NCBI GenBank assembly: GCA_018883265.1
Contig: VEQK01000002.1
Span: 1-64,000, forward strand
DNA: 64,000 bases
Source of the DNA: Rhodocyclaceae bacterium
GTDB lineage: Bacteria; Pseudomonadota; Gammaproteobacteria; Burkholderiales; Rhodocyclaceae
Direction of reading: 5' to 3'
The notes below the pieces were generated by a model, which had not been told where the DNA came from, ran no database searches, and worked only from the letters and a program-made list of their open reading frames with translations. Positions 31,677-41,204 of this stretch are shown piece by piece. Both the position numbers and the translations under genes were made by a program. Position 1 is the stretch's first letter. Each line of letters starts with the position of its first letter.

Positions 31677-32849
31677 ATGGCGCAAGGATTGCACAATCAG
31701 CCGGATCGCCCGCTGCGTATTGCGCTCATCGCCGGTGAAGCGTCAGGTGATGTGCTCGGTGCCAGCCTGATTCAGGCAATTGCAGAGCGGCGGCCCGATG
31801 CCGAGTTTTTCGGCATTGGTGGTCCCAAGATGATTGCTGCAGGGTTGACTAGTGCCTATGAACAGGAAAAGCTGGCGGTACGTGGCGCCATCGAAGTATT
31901 GAAGCACCTGCCTGAAATTCTTAGTATTCGAAGAGGCATTATTGCCCAGCTTGATGCCTGGCAGCCCGATGTCCTGATCGGGATTGATGCACCGGATTTC
32001 AACCTGCCCATCGAACGGCGCTTCAAGCGCAAGGGTACGCCGACCGTGCACTATGTCAGTCCGACGGTATGGGCCTGGCGTCGTGGGCGCGCCAAAAAAA
32101 TCGTGGCGTCCGTTAACCAGCTCCTGTGCCTCTTTCCTTTTGAGCCGGCGTGTTACAAAGGCGAGGCTATCGAGCCGGTTTTTATTGGTCATCCACTCGC
32201 CGATGAGATTAGCCCCGAGATTGATCGTCTCCAGCAGCGCGCAGCGCTCAACTTGCCAGAGGCGGCACCGCTGATCACCCTGATGCCGGGCAGTCGTCGT
32301 TCAGAACTCGATTATCATGCGCCACTCTTCGTTCAGACGGCGAATCGGGTCGTCAGGGAGCTGCCAGAGGCCCTTTTCTTGGTCCCTCTGGCGACGCAAG
32401 TAACCCGGGATCGTTTCGAGACGGCTCTGAAAGAATTTGGCGATAAGAATTTACGCGTCCGCATTCTTTTCGGTCATGCACGCGAGGCATTGGCGGCAAG
32501 CGATCTTGCGCTTGTCTGTAGTGGTACGGCAACGCTTGAGGCCGCCCTGGTTCGTTGTCCCATGATCATTACCTATCGATTCTCGGCTTCGTCCGCCTGG
32601 ATCTACAAGCGGATGCGCTATCTGCCCTGGGTTGGGTTGCCCAATATTCTGACTGGGCGCTTACTCGTGCCAGAGCTGCTGCAGGATGACGCAACACCAG
32701 ACAGGCTATCAGCTGCCATGATTGACCTCTGGCGCTCACCGGCGCGTCGTGCGGACATGGAGCAGGAATTCGGCGTGATTCATCAGAAGCTACGCCAGGA
32801 TTCGGCGTCTCGTGCGGCAGATGCTGTGTTGTCCTGTATCCGTCCATAA
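31677..32849 (+). CDS. lpxB: Lipid-A-disaccharide synthase
   Basis: Joins UDP-diacylglucosamine and lipid X into the lipid A disaccharide. The 390-residue glycosyltransferase has [17 protein letters not shown] near residues 15-31, the membrane-associated [22 protein letters not shown] segment, and the conserved LMPGSRRSE motif. Either GTG 31671 or ATG 31677 could start it; the ATG is chosen. Neither has a clear ribosome site, so coupling to lpxA translation is likely. rnhB starts 1 nt after the stop. Confidence 0.97.
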   Translation: MAQGLHNQPDRPLRIALIAGEASGDVLGASLIQAIAERRPDAEFFGIGGPKMIAAGLTSAYEQEKLAVRGAIEVLKHLPEILSIRRGIIAQLDAWQPDVLIGIDAPDFNLPIERRFKRKGTPTVHYVSPTVWAWRRGRAKKIVASVNQLLCLFPFEPACYKGEAIEPVFIGHPLADEISPEIDRLQQRAALNLPEAAPLITLMPGSRRSELDYHAPLFVQTANRVVRELPEALFLVPLATQVTRDRFETALKEFGDKNLRVRILFGHAREALAASDLALVCSGTATLEAALVRCPMIITYRFSASSAWIYKRMRYLPWVGLPNILTGRLLVPELLQDDATPDRLSAAMIDLWRSPARRADMEQEFGVIHQKLRQDSASRAADAVLSCIRP

Positions 32850-32850
32850 A

Positions 32851-33435
32851 ATGTCGGCGATGTTGATTTGTGGCGTGGACGAAGCAGGGCGGGGCCCACT
32901 CGCCGGTTCGGTAATTGCGGCTGCGGTGATACTTGATCCCGCAAAACCGATTGCCGGCCTCGCCGATTCAAAAAAATTAAGTGCCTCGGCACGGGAACGT
33001 CTGGCGCCGCAAATTCGTGAAAGCGCCCTTGCTTGGGCTATCGGTGAAGCGACCGCCAGGGAAATCGATCAGATCAACATTCTTCAGGCGACATTTCTGG
33101 CCATGTGTCGTGCAGTCGCCGGACTCGCTATCACTCCGGGGCATGCCTTGATTGATGGTAATCGAGTTCCTGCCGGATTGCCGTGTAGTGCCGAGGCGAT
33201 CGTCAAGGGAGATGCCAAAGAGCCGGTCATTTCCGCCGCGTCGATCCTGGCTAAAACCTTCCGTGATGCCCAGTTGCTCGAACTCGATCAGATCTATCCG
33301 CAATATGGCTTTGCACGCCATATGGGTTACCCGACAGCAGCTCACCTACAAGCACTTCGCGAGCACGGGCCCTCGCCGGTGCATCGCCGTAGTTTCGGCC
33401 CCGTTGCTCAGACCCTTTTGCCGGGATTGATCTGA
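32851..33435 (+). CDS. rnhB: Ribonuclease HII
   Basis: Cleaves RNA in RNA/DNA hybrids, including single ribonucleotides in DNA. The 194-residue protein has the [13 protein letters not shown] motif with catalytic Asp10 and Glu11, and the third and fourth acids in the later DGNR and ELDQIYP segments. The ATG is 1 nt after lpxB; an upstream in-frame ATG would overlap lpxB and lacks homology. lpxB-rnhB linkage is common in proteobacteria. Confidence 0.97.
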   Translation: MSAMLICGVDEAGRGPLAGSVIAAAVILDPAKPIAGLADSKKLSASARERLAPQIRESALAWAIGEATAREIDQINILQATFLAMCRAVAGLAITPGHALIDGNRVPAGLPCSAEAIVKGDAKEPVISAASILAKTFRDAQLLELDQIYPQYGFARHMGYPTAAHLQALREHGPSPVHRRSFGPVAQTLLPGLI

Positions 33436-34224
33436 ATGAGTCTCGAGTACATTGCTTCGCGTCAGAATAGCCTCGTCAAGGAGCTTAAAAAGCTGGCCGG
33501 GAGTAAACGTGCGCGCTCAGAAACCGGACTGGTATTGTCTGAAGGCACGCATTTGTTGCAAACCATGCTCGATGCCGGTGTGCGACCTTGCGTTGTGGCG
33601 GTCACTGAGCGTCTTTCATCAGACCCGACGACACTAAGTCTGTTGCTTGCCTGTGAGGGTGCACGCTCTGTCTCTATTGCCGATGCGGTCTTTGACCAGA
33701 TTGCTCCGGCCGATTCGCCAGTGGGCCTCCTGGCGCTAAGTCCCCTGAAAAGTTCGTTTATGCCGCCGGATACAGAGATCGATACACTCGTGCTCGAATC
33801 GATCCAGGACCCGGGCAATGTCGGCAGCCTAATTCGCACGGCCGTTGCCGCGGGGATCAGCCAGATCGTTTTGTCCCCGGGGTGTGCCGATGTCTGGTCA
33901 CCACGTTGCCTACGTTCTGCCCAGGGAGCGCAATGGTTGGCAAGGGTATACACAGATGTGCCGCTGCCCGTTTTCCTCCAGAGCTACCAGGGCGAGGTTA
34001 CGGCGACCGTACTAGAAAACGGGCAGAGCCTCTACCGGCAAAACTTGATCCAACCGGTGGCCTGGCTATTCGGAAACGAAGGGCAAGGGTTGACCGAAGA
34101 AATCATGACCTTTGCCAGACGTCGTATCACCATACCGATGCCGGGCGCCATGGAGTCGCTCAACGTGAATGCCGCCGCCGCCGTTTGTCTCTTCGAGCAG
34201 GTGCGCCAACGTCAGTTGGCCTAA
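33436..34224 (+). CDS. SpoU/TrmH-family RNA 2'-O-methyltransferase
   Basis: A 262-residue SPOUT methyltransferase. The N-terminal substrate-binding domain (SxxNxLVKELKKL...EG) is followed by the SpoU motifs: DPGNVGSLIRTA (motif 1), WLFGNEGQGL (motif 2) and IPMPGAMESLNVNAAAAVCLFE (motif 3). It probably methylates ribose in rRNA; which nucleotide is not evident. The ATG directly abuts the rnhB stop, so it ends the long cluster. It converges with ppsR 15 nt downstream. Confidence 0.92.
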   Translation: MSLEYIASRQNSLVKELKKLAGSKRARSETGLVLSEGTHLLQTMLDAGVRPCVVAVTERLSSDPTTLSLLLACEGARSVSIADAVFDQIAPADSPVGLLALSPLKSSFMPPDTEIDTLVLESIQDPGNVGSLIRTAVAAGISQIVLSPGCADVWSPRCLRSAQGAQWLARVYTDVPLPVFLQSYQGEVTATVLENGQSLYRQNLIQPVAWLFGNEGQGLTEEIMTFARRRITIPMPGAMESLNVNAAAAVCLFEQVRQRQLA

Positions 34225-34239
34225 AGCTTCGCAACCCGT

Positions 34240-35064
34240 TTAGAACGATGCCCGGCCATCAAGCCGGATTTCCTGGAGTACGGTCGTTGATATTTCCTCA
34301 ATACTCTTCGACGATGAATCCAGCCAGTGAATGCCTTCCCGTCGCATCATTTTTTCTGCATCGCTGACCTCCTGCCGACAATTGGCCAATGATGCATACT
34401 TGCTATTTGGGCGGCGCTCTTCGCGAATCTGCGCCAGCCGCTCCGGTTGAATCGTCAGACCGAAAAGTTTTTCTTTGTGCTCCTTGAGCGTCCCGGGAAG
34501 TGTGCCGCGATCAAAGTCTTCAGGAATGAGCGGAAAATTGGCAGCTTTGATACCGAATTGCATGGCCAGATATAGCGATGTCGGTGTTTTGCCGCAACGG
34601 GACACGCCCACCAGAATGACGTCGGCAGTACTCAGGTCACGGTCCGTAATACCGTCATCATGGGCCAGCGTGTAGTTGATGGCTTCGATACGGTTTTTGT
34701 AATCCGAGCTGTCTGTACGGCCATGGGTTCGGCCCACCGTATGTGTCGATTTGATATTGATCTCGGCTTCAATCGGCGCGAGAAAGGTTTTAAAGAAGTT
34801 GAGGCATAGCACCGGCGCCTGTTCCAGAAGGGACGAAATCTCATCGTCCACGAGCGTCGTGAAAACGATGGGGCAGGTGCCATCGCGTTCGGCCACCGCT
34901 TCGATGCGTTGAACGGCCTCAAGCGCCTTTTCGCGGGTGTTGATGAAGGGTAGGCGGTGCTGAACCCACTCAACGCCTTCAAATTGGCTGAGGAGGCTGT
35001 GACCCAAGGACTCGGCAGTAATACCGGTACCGTCGGAAACGAAGAAAACCGTACGTTTTGTCAT
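34240..35064 (-). CDS. ppsR: PEP synthase regulatory kinase/pyrophosphorylase (PSRP)
   Basis: Switches PEP synthase off by ADP-dependent phosphorylation of a threonine and on by phosphate-dependent removal. The 274-residue DUF299 protein has the P-loop GVSRCGKT at 153-160 and the N-terminal [16 protein letters not shown]. Its target ppsA is 1 kb away, on the other strand, beyond a GntR regulator. ATG 35064 is the family start. Two palindromic operators lie in the divergent gap upstream. Confidence 0.96.
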   Translation of the reverse strand: MTKRTVFFVSDGTGITAESLGHSLLSQFEGVEWVQHRLPFINTREKALEAVQRIEAVAERDGTCPIVFTTLVDDEISSLLEQAPVLCLNFFKTFLAPIEAEINIKSTHTVGRTHGRTDSSDYKNRIEAINYTLAHDDGITDRDLSTADVILVGVSRCGKTPTSLYLAMQFGIKAANFPLIPEDFDRGTLPGTLKEHKEKLFGLTIQPERLAQIREERRPNSKYASLANCRQEVSDAEKMMRREGIHWLDSSSKSIEEISTTVLQEIRLDGRASF

Positions 35065-35107
35065 AGTGATGGCATTGTAACCAAACATTTGATCTCTATG
35101 TGGTCAA

Positions 35108-35120
35108 TTGGTAATACCAA
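35108..35120. promoter_or_regulatory. GntR-type operator 1 (ppsR-proximal)
   Basis: TTGGTAATACCAA is a perfect 6-1-6 palindrome. Its arms TTGGTA/TACCAA equal those of the second site at 35214-35228. Members of the PdhR/LldR branch of GntR regulators bind TGGT-N3-ACCA sites, so binding by the adjacent regulator is expected. Confidence 0.72.
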
Positions 35121-35213
35121 AAAAAGACGATGTTTTGAAAATATTTCATGGATATTACGCTGTTTTTTAGGATGTACTGTGATAGATTTGCACGTATTAA
35201 TTTTCAGACGAAT

Positions 35214-35228
35214 ATTGGTATTACCAAT
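35214..35228. promoter_or_regulatory. GntR-type operator 2 (regulator-proximal)
   Basis: ATTGGTATTACCAAT is a perfect 7-1-7 palindrome that ends 11 nt before the regulator's ATG and would overlap a weak promoter (-35 TTGCAC at 35188-35193, 17 nt, -10 AATATT at 35211-35216). Occupancy should block the regulator-ppsA transcript, i.e. autorepression. Confidence 0.75.
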
Positions 35229-35239
35229 TAGTATTGTTA

Positions 35240-36007
35240 ATGATGGCTCAGACAGCAAAGATCACGCATCGTTTGTCCGACACGGTTGCCCGACAACTGG
35301 AACAGCGCATTCTCGAAGGTGCGCTCAAGTCGGGGGATCGCTTGCCGGCTGAACGCGAACTCGCATTGGAGTTGGGCGTTTCTCGCCCCTGTTTGCGTGA
35401 AGCCATTCAGAAACTGGCTTCCAGGGGTCTGCTCTACAGTCGTCAGGGTGGGGGAACCTATATTGCCGATGAGCTGACCGACTCGCTGGCCGCACCCTGG
35501 GCACAAATGCTTCAGGCGCACCCCGCATTGGGGGATGATTTACTTGAATTCCGCGCAGTTCTGCAAGCACAGACCGCTGAGTGGGCTGCAACGCGTGCCA
35601 TGAGCGCCGATTTGTCCCGGCTTGACGATGCCTTGAAAGAGGCCGTGGCAGCGATTGCTTCATTGAGTGCCGAAGCGGTTGCAACAGCCGATCGTGATTT
35701 TCATCAGGCATTGGCCGATGCTGCCCATAATGCATTTAGCGCACACATGATGACGGTTGTGCAGAGGCTTCTACAAAAAGAGATTCTGTTTAATCTTGGC
35801 GAGCTTATCAGCATGCCCGTGGCCAGCCGGATGCTCATTGACCAGTGGACAGCCATCGTCAATGCAGTGCGCCAAACGGATGCCGCTGCCGCACGACAGG
35901 CTGCGACGACGCATGCGGGTTTTTTTCGTGAAACCTTCAATCAGGCGCAGCGTGCCCAGGCGCGTCGCGAAACTGCAGAGCGACGACTCGCCGCATCCAT
36001 TTCCTAG
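35240..36007 (+). CDS. GntR/FadR-type transcriptional regulator (PdhR/LldR-like)
   Basis: A 255-residue regulator with an N-terminal winged helix (residues about 10-78, including [25 protein letters not shown]) and a helical C-terminal FCD ligand domain. FCD regulators of this branch usually sense pyruvate, lactate or similar organic acids. Two palindromic TTGGTA-N-TACCAA sites in the upstream gap fit its DNA-binding specificity. It sits 35 nt upstream of ppsA on the same strand, with ppsR divergent, so it probably controls the pyruvate-to-PEP step. ATG 35240 or 35243 could be used; no ribosome site is evident. Confidence 0.9.
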   Translation: MMAQTAKITHRLSDTVARQLEQRILEGALKSGDRLPAERELALELGVSRPCLREAIQKLASRGLLYSRQGGGTYIADELTDSLAAPWAQMLQAHPALGDDLLEFRAVLQAQTAEWAATRAMSADLSRLDDALKEAVAAIASLSAEAVATADRDFHQALADAAHNAFSAHMMTVVQRLLQKEILFNLGELISMPVASRMLIDQWTAIVNAVRQTDAAAARQAATTHAGFFRETFNQAQRAQARRETAERRLAASIS

Positions 36008-36042
36008 ACCTTTATTTTTTAACTTCATTACCGGGGATCTTT

Positions 36043-38412
36043 ATGAACGCCTTTGTTAAAAACTTCAAAGAACTGCGCATGACCGACGTTGAAGAGGTCG
36101 GTGGCAAGAACGCCTCGCTGGGCGAAATGATCAGTCAGTTATCTACGGCCGGTGTACGGGTGCCGGGTGGTTTTGCGACGACTGCCGAAGCCTATCGTGC
36201 CTTCCTTGCCCACAATGGCCTGGCCGATAAGATCAATGCCCGTCTGTCATCGCTGAACGTGGATGATGTTGATGCGCTGTTGAAGACCGGCGCCGAGATC
36301 CGCCAATGGGTCGTAGAAACGCCGTTTCCGGAACAGCTGGAAAAAGAGATTGCGGTGCACTACGCGGCACTCATTGCCGAGAGCGGCCCCGAAGCCTCGT
36401 TTGCCGTACGCTCATCGGCTACAGCCGAAGATCTGCCCGATGCCTCGTTCGCCGGCCAGCAGGAAACCTTCCTCAACATCAGTGGGCTTGACAACATCCT
36501 GCACGCCATCAAGGAAGTCTTCGCCTCGCTCTACAACGACCGTGCGATTTCCTACCGCGTACACAAGGGTTTTGCGCACGCTGACGTTGCATTGTCGGCC
36601 GGTATCCAGCGCATGGTGCGTTCCGATAAGGGTGCTGCTGGCGTGATGTTCACACTCGATACCGAGTCCGGTTTCCGTGATGCGATCTTCGTCACCTCGT
36701 CTTATGGCCTCGGCGAAACCGTGGTGCAGGGCGCTGTGAACCCGGATGAGTTCTATGTGCACAAGCCGATGCTGCGCCAAGGTCGTCCGGCAGTGATTCG
36801 TCGCAACCTGGGCTCGAAGCTGCTCAAGATGGTCTTTTCGACCGACAAGGTGGCTGGCAAATCGACGCACACCGTCGACGTGGCAGAAGCCGAGCGTCAC
36901 CAGTTTTCGATTCGTGATGAAGAAGTGCTCGAACTGGCCCGCTTTGCCGATATTATCGAAAAGCACTACGAGCGTCCGATGGACATCGAATGGGGGCGTG
37001 ATGGTACCGATGGTCGCCTCTACATTCTGCAAGCTCGTCCTGAAACCGTGAAGTCGCAGGAATCGAAGGACAAGGTCGAGAAGTTCGCGCTCAAATCCTA
37101 TGGCAAGGTACTGGCTACGGGTCGCGCCATCGGCCAGAAGATCGGTGTGGGGCCCGTGCGCGTCGTCAATGATCCGGCTGAAATGAATAGTGTGAAGCCG
37201 GGCGATGTGCTGGTGGCCGATATGACCGACCCGAACTGGGAGCCGGTGATGAAGCGGGCGTCAGCGATTGTGACTAATCGCGGTGGCCGTACCTGCCACG
37301 CTGCCATCATCGCGCGTGAACTCGGTATTCCAGCCATCGTTGGTTGTGGTGATGCAACGGATACACTGACTGAAGGCGAAACCGTTACGGTGTCGTGCGC
37401 CGAGGGTGATACTGGCCATGTCTACCGTGGTGCACAGGAATATGAAGTCACGACGCGTGATCTGGGTGAGCTGCCGCCGATTCCGGTCAAGATCATGATG
37501 AACGTGGGTAATCCCGAGCTGGCCTTTGATTTTGCGCAACTGCCTAACGAAGGCGTGGGCCTGGCGCGCGTTGAATTTATCATCAACAACATCATCGGCA
37601 TCCACCCGAAGGCGATTCTGGAAATCGACCGGTTGCCAGCCAGCAAGCGCGAAGAGATTCAACGTCGTGCCCGTGGTTATGCCGACCCGGTCAGCTTCTT
37701 TACCGACAAACTGGTGGAGGGGGTGGCGACGATTGCCGCCGCTTTCTGGCCGAAGCCGGTGATCGTTCGTCTGTCGGATTTCAAGTCGAACGAATACCGC
37801 AAGCTGTTGGGTGGTGACCTGTACGAACCAGAAGAAGAGAACCCGATGCTGGGCTTCCGGGGTGCTTCGCGATACATCGCGCAAACTTTCCAGGATTGTT
37901 TTGCGATGGAATGCAAGGCCATGCGCACTGTTCGCGAAATTCTCGGTTACACCAACGTGCAACTGATGGTGCCGTTTGTGCGTACGCTGGGCGAAGCGGC
38001 TGACGTCGAGAAGCTGCTGGCCAGCCATGGTCTGCGTCGTGGCGAGCATGATCTCAAGCTCATCATGATGTGCGAGATTCCTTCGAACGCGCTGCTGGCG
38101 GATCAATTCCTCGAGTATTTCGACGGTATGTCGATCGGCTCGAATGACCTGACACAGCTGACGCTGGGGCTGGATCGTGATTCGGGTCTGGTGGCCTCGC
38201 TCTTCGACGAACGTGATCCGGCCGTGAAGATGCTGCTGGAGCGTGCCATCGAATCGTGCAACAAGGCGGGTAAATACATCGGTATCTGTGGCCAGGGGCC
38301 GTCGGACCACCCGGATCTGGCCGAGTGGCTGACCGAGAAGGGCATCACGTCTCTCTCGCTCAACCCGGATACGGTGGTGGATACCTGGCAGCAAATTGCT
38401 AAACGCAAATAA
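36043..38412 (+). CDS. ppsA: Phosphoenolpyruvate synthase
   Basis: Converts pyruvate and ATP to PEP for gluconeogenesis. The 789-residue protein has the N-terminal ATP-grasp domain ([20 protein letters not shown] at 121-140), the phosphohistidine domain [14 protein letters not shown] with catalytic His419 and Thr417, the residue expected to be the PpsR target, and the C-terminal PEP/pyruvate barrel ending with [18 protein letters not shown] ribosome site precedes ATG 36043. The gap to the GntR gene holds no promoter-like element I can see, so co-transcription is likely. A strong terminator follows. Confidence 0.98.
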   Translation: MNAFVKNFKELRMTDVEEVGGKNASLGEMISQLSTAGVRVPGGFATTAEAYRAFLAHNGLADKINARLSSLNVDDVDALLKTGAEIRQWVVETPFPEQLEKEIAVHYAALIAESGPEASFAVRSSATAEDLPDASFAGQQETFLNISGLDNILHAIKEVFASLYNDRAISYRVHKGFAHADVALSAGIQRMVRSDKGAAGVMFTLDTESGFRDAIFVTSSYGLGETVVQGAVNPDEFYVHKPMLRQGRPAVIRRNLGSKLLKMVFSTDKVAGKSTHTVDVAEAERHQFSIRDEEVLELARFADIIEKHYERPMDIEWGRDGTDGRLYILQARPETVKSQESKDKVEKFALKSYGKVLATGRAIGQKIGVGPVRVVNDPAEMNSVKPGDVLVADMTDPNWEPVMKRASAIVTNRGGRTCHAAIIARELGIPAIVGCGDATDTLTEGETVTVSCAEGDTGHVYRGAQEYEVTTRDLGELPPIPVKIMMNVGNPELAFDFAQLPNEGVGLARVEFIINNIIGIHPKAILEIDRLPASKREEIQRRARGYADPVSFFTDKLVEGVATIAAAFWPKPVIVRLSDFKSNEYRKLLGGDLYEPEEENPMLGFRGASRYIAQTFQDCFAMECKAMRTVREILGYTNVQLMVPFVRTLGEAADVEKLLASHGLRRGEHDLKLIMMCEIPSNALLADQFLEYFDGMSIGSNDLTQLTLGLDRDSGLVASLFDERDPAVKMLLERAIESCNKAGKYIGICGQGPSDHPDLAEWLTEKGITSLSLNPDTVVDTWQQIAKRK

Positions 38413-38431
38413 TCCACTCGTAACTTAAATG

Positions 38432-38460
38432 AGAGGCATTCATTCGGATGCCTCTTTTTT
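38432..38460 (+). terminator. Rho-independent terminator after ppsA
   Basis: A perfect 8-bp stem, AGAGGCAT at 38432-38439 and ATGCCTCT at 38448-38455, has an 8-nt loop and is followed by an unbroken run of T to 38460. The opposite strand lacks a T run, so it acts on ppsA only. The T run overlaps the stop codon of the minus-strand channel gene. Confidence 0.9.
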
Positions 38461-39100
38461 ATGGGCGTTGGTGAAAGCGCGGCAGTGTCACTTTCCAGCG
38501 GATCGCGATCAAACGCGCAGCGATGCAGAAAACAATGCCGACCCAGGCAGCCAATGTGGCATGCACGCCAAGCGCATCAAGAATGATGACGGTCATAGAC
38601 CCGAACCAGGCGGCAGTGGCGTATAACTCGCTAGAAAAGACCAGTGGGACTTCGTTAATCATCACGTCGCGTAACAGGCCGCCGAAAACGGCGGTGACCA
38701 CACCGAGCAGGCTTGCGATGAGCCAGGGCATATTCCAATCTAGGGCGACCTGGGTACCGACAATCGCGAACAGTGCAAGGCCGATGGCATCGGGAATCAA
38801 AAACAGATTCTCGGGCAAGTGACGAACACGGGTCACGAAGAAAGTCAGCACGGCCGTCACCACGGTGACCCACAGATAGGTTTCGTCAGCCATCCAGAAC
38901 ACCTGACGTCCCAACAGTAGATCGCGAACGGTACCGCCGCCCAACGACGTGGCGATGCCGGCCATCAGCGCGCCAAATAAATCAACGCCCTTGTCGCGTG
39001 CGACCAGAACGCCGGTGAGCGCACAGGTAAATGAAGCGGCCAGACCCAGGCCGTAGATCAAAGCGTCATTGGCCTGCGCCAAATGCTCGGGAATCAGCAT
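38459..39100 (-). CDS. TRIC-type cation channel / YicG-family (UPF0126) membrane protein
   Basis: A 213-residue membrane protein of about seven segments with the duplicated UPF0126 pattern: GGGTVRDLLLGR in the first repeat and FGGLLRDVMINEVP in the second. This family includes prokaryotic trimeric intracellular cation channels; some members have been called glycine transporters. The start at 39100 has a good AAGGACAG ribosome site. It lies 11 nt downstream of smpB on the same strand, so the two probably share a transcript. The physiological ion or solute cannot be told from sequence. Confidence 0.9.
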   Translation of the reverse strand: MLIPEHLAQANDALIYGLGLAASFTCALTGVLVARDKGVDLFGALMAGIATSLGGGTVRDLLLGRQVFWMADETYLWVTVVTAVLTFFVTRVRHLPENLFLIPDAIGLALFAIVGTQVALDWNMPWLIASLLGVVTAVFGGLLRDVMINEVPLVFSSELYATAAWFGSMTVIILDALGVHATLAAWVGIVFCIAARLIAIRWKVTLPRFHQRP

Positions 39101-39111
39101 AATCTGTCCTT

Positions 39112-39561
39112 TTAACGCACCTGGGTCTTGAGCAGGCGACCCTGTTCGCGCTTCCAGTCTTTCTCTTTCTCGCTGTCGCGCTTGTCGTGCAGTTTCTTGC
39201 CTTTGGCCAGACCGATCTGTGCTTTGATCCGCCCCTTGCTGTAATGCAGATCGATCGGCACCAGTGCATAGCCTGCACGTTCGACTTTGCCGATCAGCGT
39301 ATCGATCTGACGCCGGTGCAGGAGTAGTTTTCTTGTCCGTGTAGCATCCGGTTTAACGTGAGTCGAAGCAGAAATCAGCGGCGTGATGTGCATGCCGAGT
39401 ATGTAAAGCTCGCCTTCGAGCACTACGACATAGGCTTCCTTGATCTGCACCCGACCGGCACGAATCGCCTTGCATTCCCAGCCCTCCAGCGACACGCCGG
39501 CCTCGAACTGTTCTTCGATGAAGTATTCGTGGAAGGCTTTTTTGTTGGAAACGATGCTCAT
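39112..39561 (-). CDS. smpB: SsrA-binding protein SmpB
   Basis: Delivers tmRNA to stalled ribosomes for trans-translation. The 149-residue protein has the OB-fold segment [24 protein letters not shown] and the basic C-terminal tail [21 protein letters not shown] that enters the ribosomal A site and mRNA channel. It is divergent from ratA, the usual arrangement in proteobacteria. No ssrA gene was seen in the window. Confidence 0.98.
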   Translation of the reverse strand: MSIVSNKKAFHEYFIEEQFEAGVSLEGWECKAIRAGRVQIKEAYVVVLEGELYILGMHITPLISASTHVKPDATRTRKLLLHRRQIDTLIGKVERAGYALVPIDLHYSKGRIKAQIGLAKGKKLHDKRDSEKEKDWKREQGRLLKTQVR

Positions 39562-39603
39562 GCTGTCAGTAGGGAGTGGGGCTAGGGCGTTCGGGTGCTT
39601 TTC

Positions 39604-39626
39604 GCTAGAATATACTGCATTCTAGC
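39604..39626. promoter_or_regulatory. Inverted repeat in the smpB/ratA divergent promoter region
   Basis: GCTAGAAT (39604-39611) and ATTCTAGC (39619-39626) form a perfect 8-bp inverted repeat around a 7-nt centre. The centre and arms include -10-like hexamers on both strands (TATACT on +, TATATT on -). It may be a repressor site for the divergent genes, or simply two back-to-back -10 regions. Confidence 0.4.
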
Positions 39627-39648
39627 AATCTCCCTTCCTAATGCTGCT

Positions 39649-40083
39649 ATGGCGCTCGTCGAGAAAACCGTCCTCATTGAACATACGCCAGCGCAAATGT
39701 ACGCGCTGGTTGATGATGTCGAGCGGTACACAGATTTTTTGCCCTGGTGTGCCAAAGCGGAACTGAAGTTCCGTGATGCTGATAAAACGGTTGCAACGCT
39801 GTTTATCGATTTTCTCAGCGTCAAATCCCATTTCACCACCGAGAATAACAAGGTTTTTCCGACGGAAATGACCATGAAACTGGTCGATGGCCCTTTTCGC
39901 CGTTTTGATGGGACCTGGCATTTCATAGCCCTGGGTGATAAGGCCTGCAAGATCGAATTCCGGTTGAGCTACGAGTTTTCCAGTAAGCTTTTTGAAAAAA
40001 TCATCGGTCCCGTCTTCAGCCGGATTGCCAATACCTTCATCGAGGCTTTTGTGCAGCGGGCAGCACAGGTTTACGGTTCATGA
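39649..40083 (+). CDS. ratA: RatA-family START-domain protein
   Basis: A 144-residue protein of the coenzyme Q-binding/START-like fold (VEKTVLIEHTPAQMYALVDDVERYTDFLPWC at the N-terminus). In E. coli, RatA is reported to interfere with ribosomal subunit association; mitochondrial homologues bind ubiquinone. Which role holds here is unknown. ATG 39649 fits the family start; an in-frame ATG at 39595 would overlap the promoter region. The stop overlaps rnfH in an ATGA, the usual ratA-rnfH pair. Confidence 0.94.
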   Translation: MALVEKTVLIEHTPAQMYALVDDVERYTDFLPWCAKAELKFRDADKTVATLFIDFLSVKSHFTTENNKVFPTEMTMKLVDGPFRRFDGTWHFIALGDKACKIEFRLSYEFSSKLFEKIIGPVFSRIANTFIEAFVQRAAQVYGS

Positions 40084-40406
40084 AAATCGAAGTCATCTAC
40101 GCACTACCTGACCGCCAGGAGCTTGTCACACTGGACTTGCCGGACGGCAGTACTGCCCAGCAGGCGGTTGAAGCCTCCGGGCTATTGCAGAAATATCCGG
40201 ATATCGAACCGGGCGGGCGCAACAAGCTCGGCGTCTTTTCCAAGCTGGTAAAAGCAGATGCCCTTCTGCGTGATCGTGACCGCGTCGAGATCTATCGCCC
40301 GCTGATCGCCGACCCCAAAGAAGTACGGCGTCAGAAAGCCGCGGAAGGCAAAGTCATGAAGCGTGGCGCGGCTGAACTCAATGCCGGCGAATCTCCAGAT
40401 GCCTAA
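40080..40406 (+). CDS. rnfH: RnfH-family ubiquitin-like protein
   Basis: A 108-residue protein of the RnfH/UPF0125 family with a beta-grasp fold: IEVIYALPDRQELVTLDLPDGSTAQQAVEASG at the N-terminus and LRDRDRVEIYRPLIADPKEVRRQKA near the C-terminus. RnfH often accompanies ratA as a two-gene unit; its biochemical function is unclear. The start lies in the ratA stop. Its TAA stop overlaps the TAG stop of the gene on the opposite strand. Confidence 0.93.
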   Translation: MKIEVIYALPDRQELVTLDLPDGSTAQQAVEASGLLQKYPDIEPGGRNKLGVFSKLVKADALLRDRDRVEIYRPLIADPKEVRRQKAAEGKVMKRGAAELNAGESPDA

Positions 40407-40933
40407 AGCGGATGCTGAGGGGTCTTCGGGCAAAGCTCTTTCAGGCGTTCTAGCGATGCCAGATTTTGCCGGATTGTGATCAGCCCAGAGTCGGGAATCA
40501 GCAACTTACCGCTGGCTTTATCGCGTTCGATGTTGGCCAGATTCACCCGGGTTTCTTCATAACGTTTATCAATACTCCGACAGGTGGCCGACTCCTCGGC
40601 AGTCATGCGTTGGTGGGTCACAGGTGATCGATCCGGGGGTAGGGCCGACCGCCCAGCAGTGCCGGATGCCTGGATCTCGGGCGTTAGACTCATGACCTGA
40701 TCCAGTTCCAGTGGCGCAGGCTGCACCCCTGTCGGTAGGCCCTGATCGCTGAGCCAGAGCGAGCCAGCAACATCGCGCCCAGTCTGCAATTGTGCCTCAG
40801 CTCTGGCCGAGAAAGTCAGTAAAAACAACGCACCAAGCAGGACCGCCAGAGGCGCGCGCTGATTATGTGAGAAGCACTTGAACCCGGCGTGAAGGCAAGG
40901 CGGCAGGGGAGTCCATCCGAGTGTTAGGAACAT
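40403..40933 (-). CDS. Exported protein of unknown function
   Basis: A 176-residue protein that I do not recognise. Residues about 27-47 form a hydrophobic signal-like segment (LAVLLGALFLLTFSARAEA) after an unusually long N-region, so the real start may be later than the ATG at 40933, although no better start codon is visible before the segment. The mature part has a proline-rich stretch, then a helical, charged C-terminus with two cysteines and an EETRVNLANIERDKASG segment. Related genomes often carry small secreted-protein genes beside rnfH. It converges with rnfH, overlapping by 3 nt at the stops. Confidence 0.6.
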   Translation of the reverse strand: MFLTLGWTPLPPCLHAGFKCFSHNQRAPLAVLLGALFLLTFSARAEAQLQTGRDVAGSLWLSDQGLPTGVQPAPLELDQVMSLTPEIQASGTAGRSALPPDRSPVTHQRMTAEESATCRSIDKRYEETRVNLANIERDKASGKLLIPDSGLITIRQNLASLERLKELCPKTPQHPL

Positions 40934-41204
40934 GTGGAGAGGAAATCATCCAAGTATCACTTGCTGGCATCATGTTGTGACGAGCACGACATCAATGTCA
41001 GGATTTGTCAGGATTCTGGTTTGCTTTCTATGAGAGTATAAAGGTGTTTTGAACAAATCAGATTTGTATGGTGAATGAACCGTTTCAAAAAATGCCAATC
41101 TGGATTCGTTGTAGTCAAACTTAGCCACTCAGATTGCACTGGGTATATTCAGTACCTTGTGAAAATGAACTGAATCTAAAAAATCAAATATTGGGGATTT
41201 ATAG
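40934..41204. promoter_or_regulatory. AT-rich intergenic region upstream of the glycine-rich lipoprotein
   Basis: This 271-nt gap is visibly AT-richer than the flanking core genes. It contains a tandem 10-nt repeat, TGTCAGGATT at 40996-41005 and 41006-41015. Near the gene, ATTCAGT (41147-41153) and ACTGAAT (41169-41175) form an inverted repeat with a 15-nt loop, next to a -10-like TATATT at 41144-41149. A GGGGAT ribosome site precedes ATG 41205. No promoter could be fixed with confidence. Confidence 0.4.

Noticed and set aside
37261..38394. 377-codon open frame on the minus strand inside ppsA
   Set aside because: Antisense to the catalytic and PEP-binding domains of ppsA; residue composition is that of a reversed coding strand.
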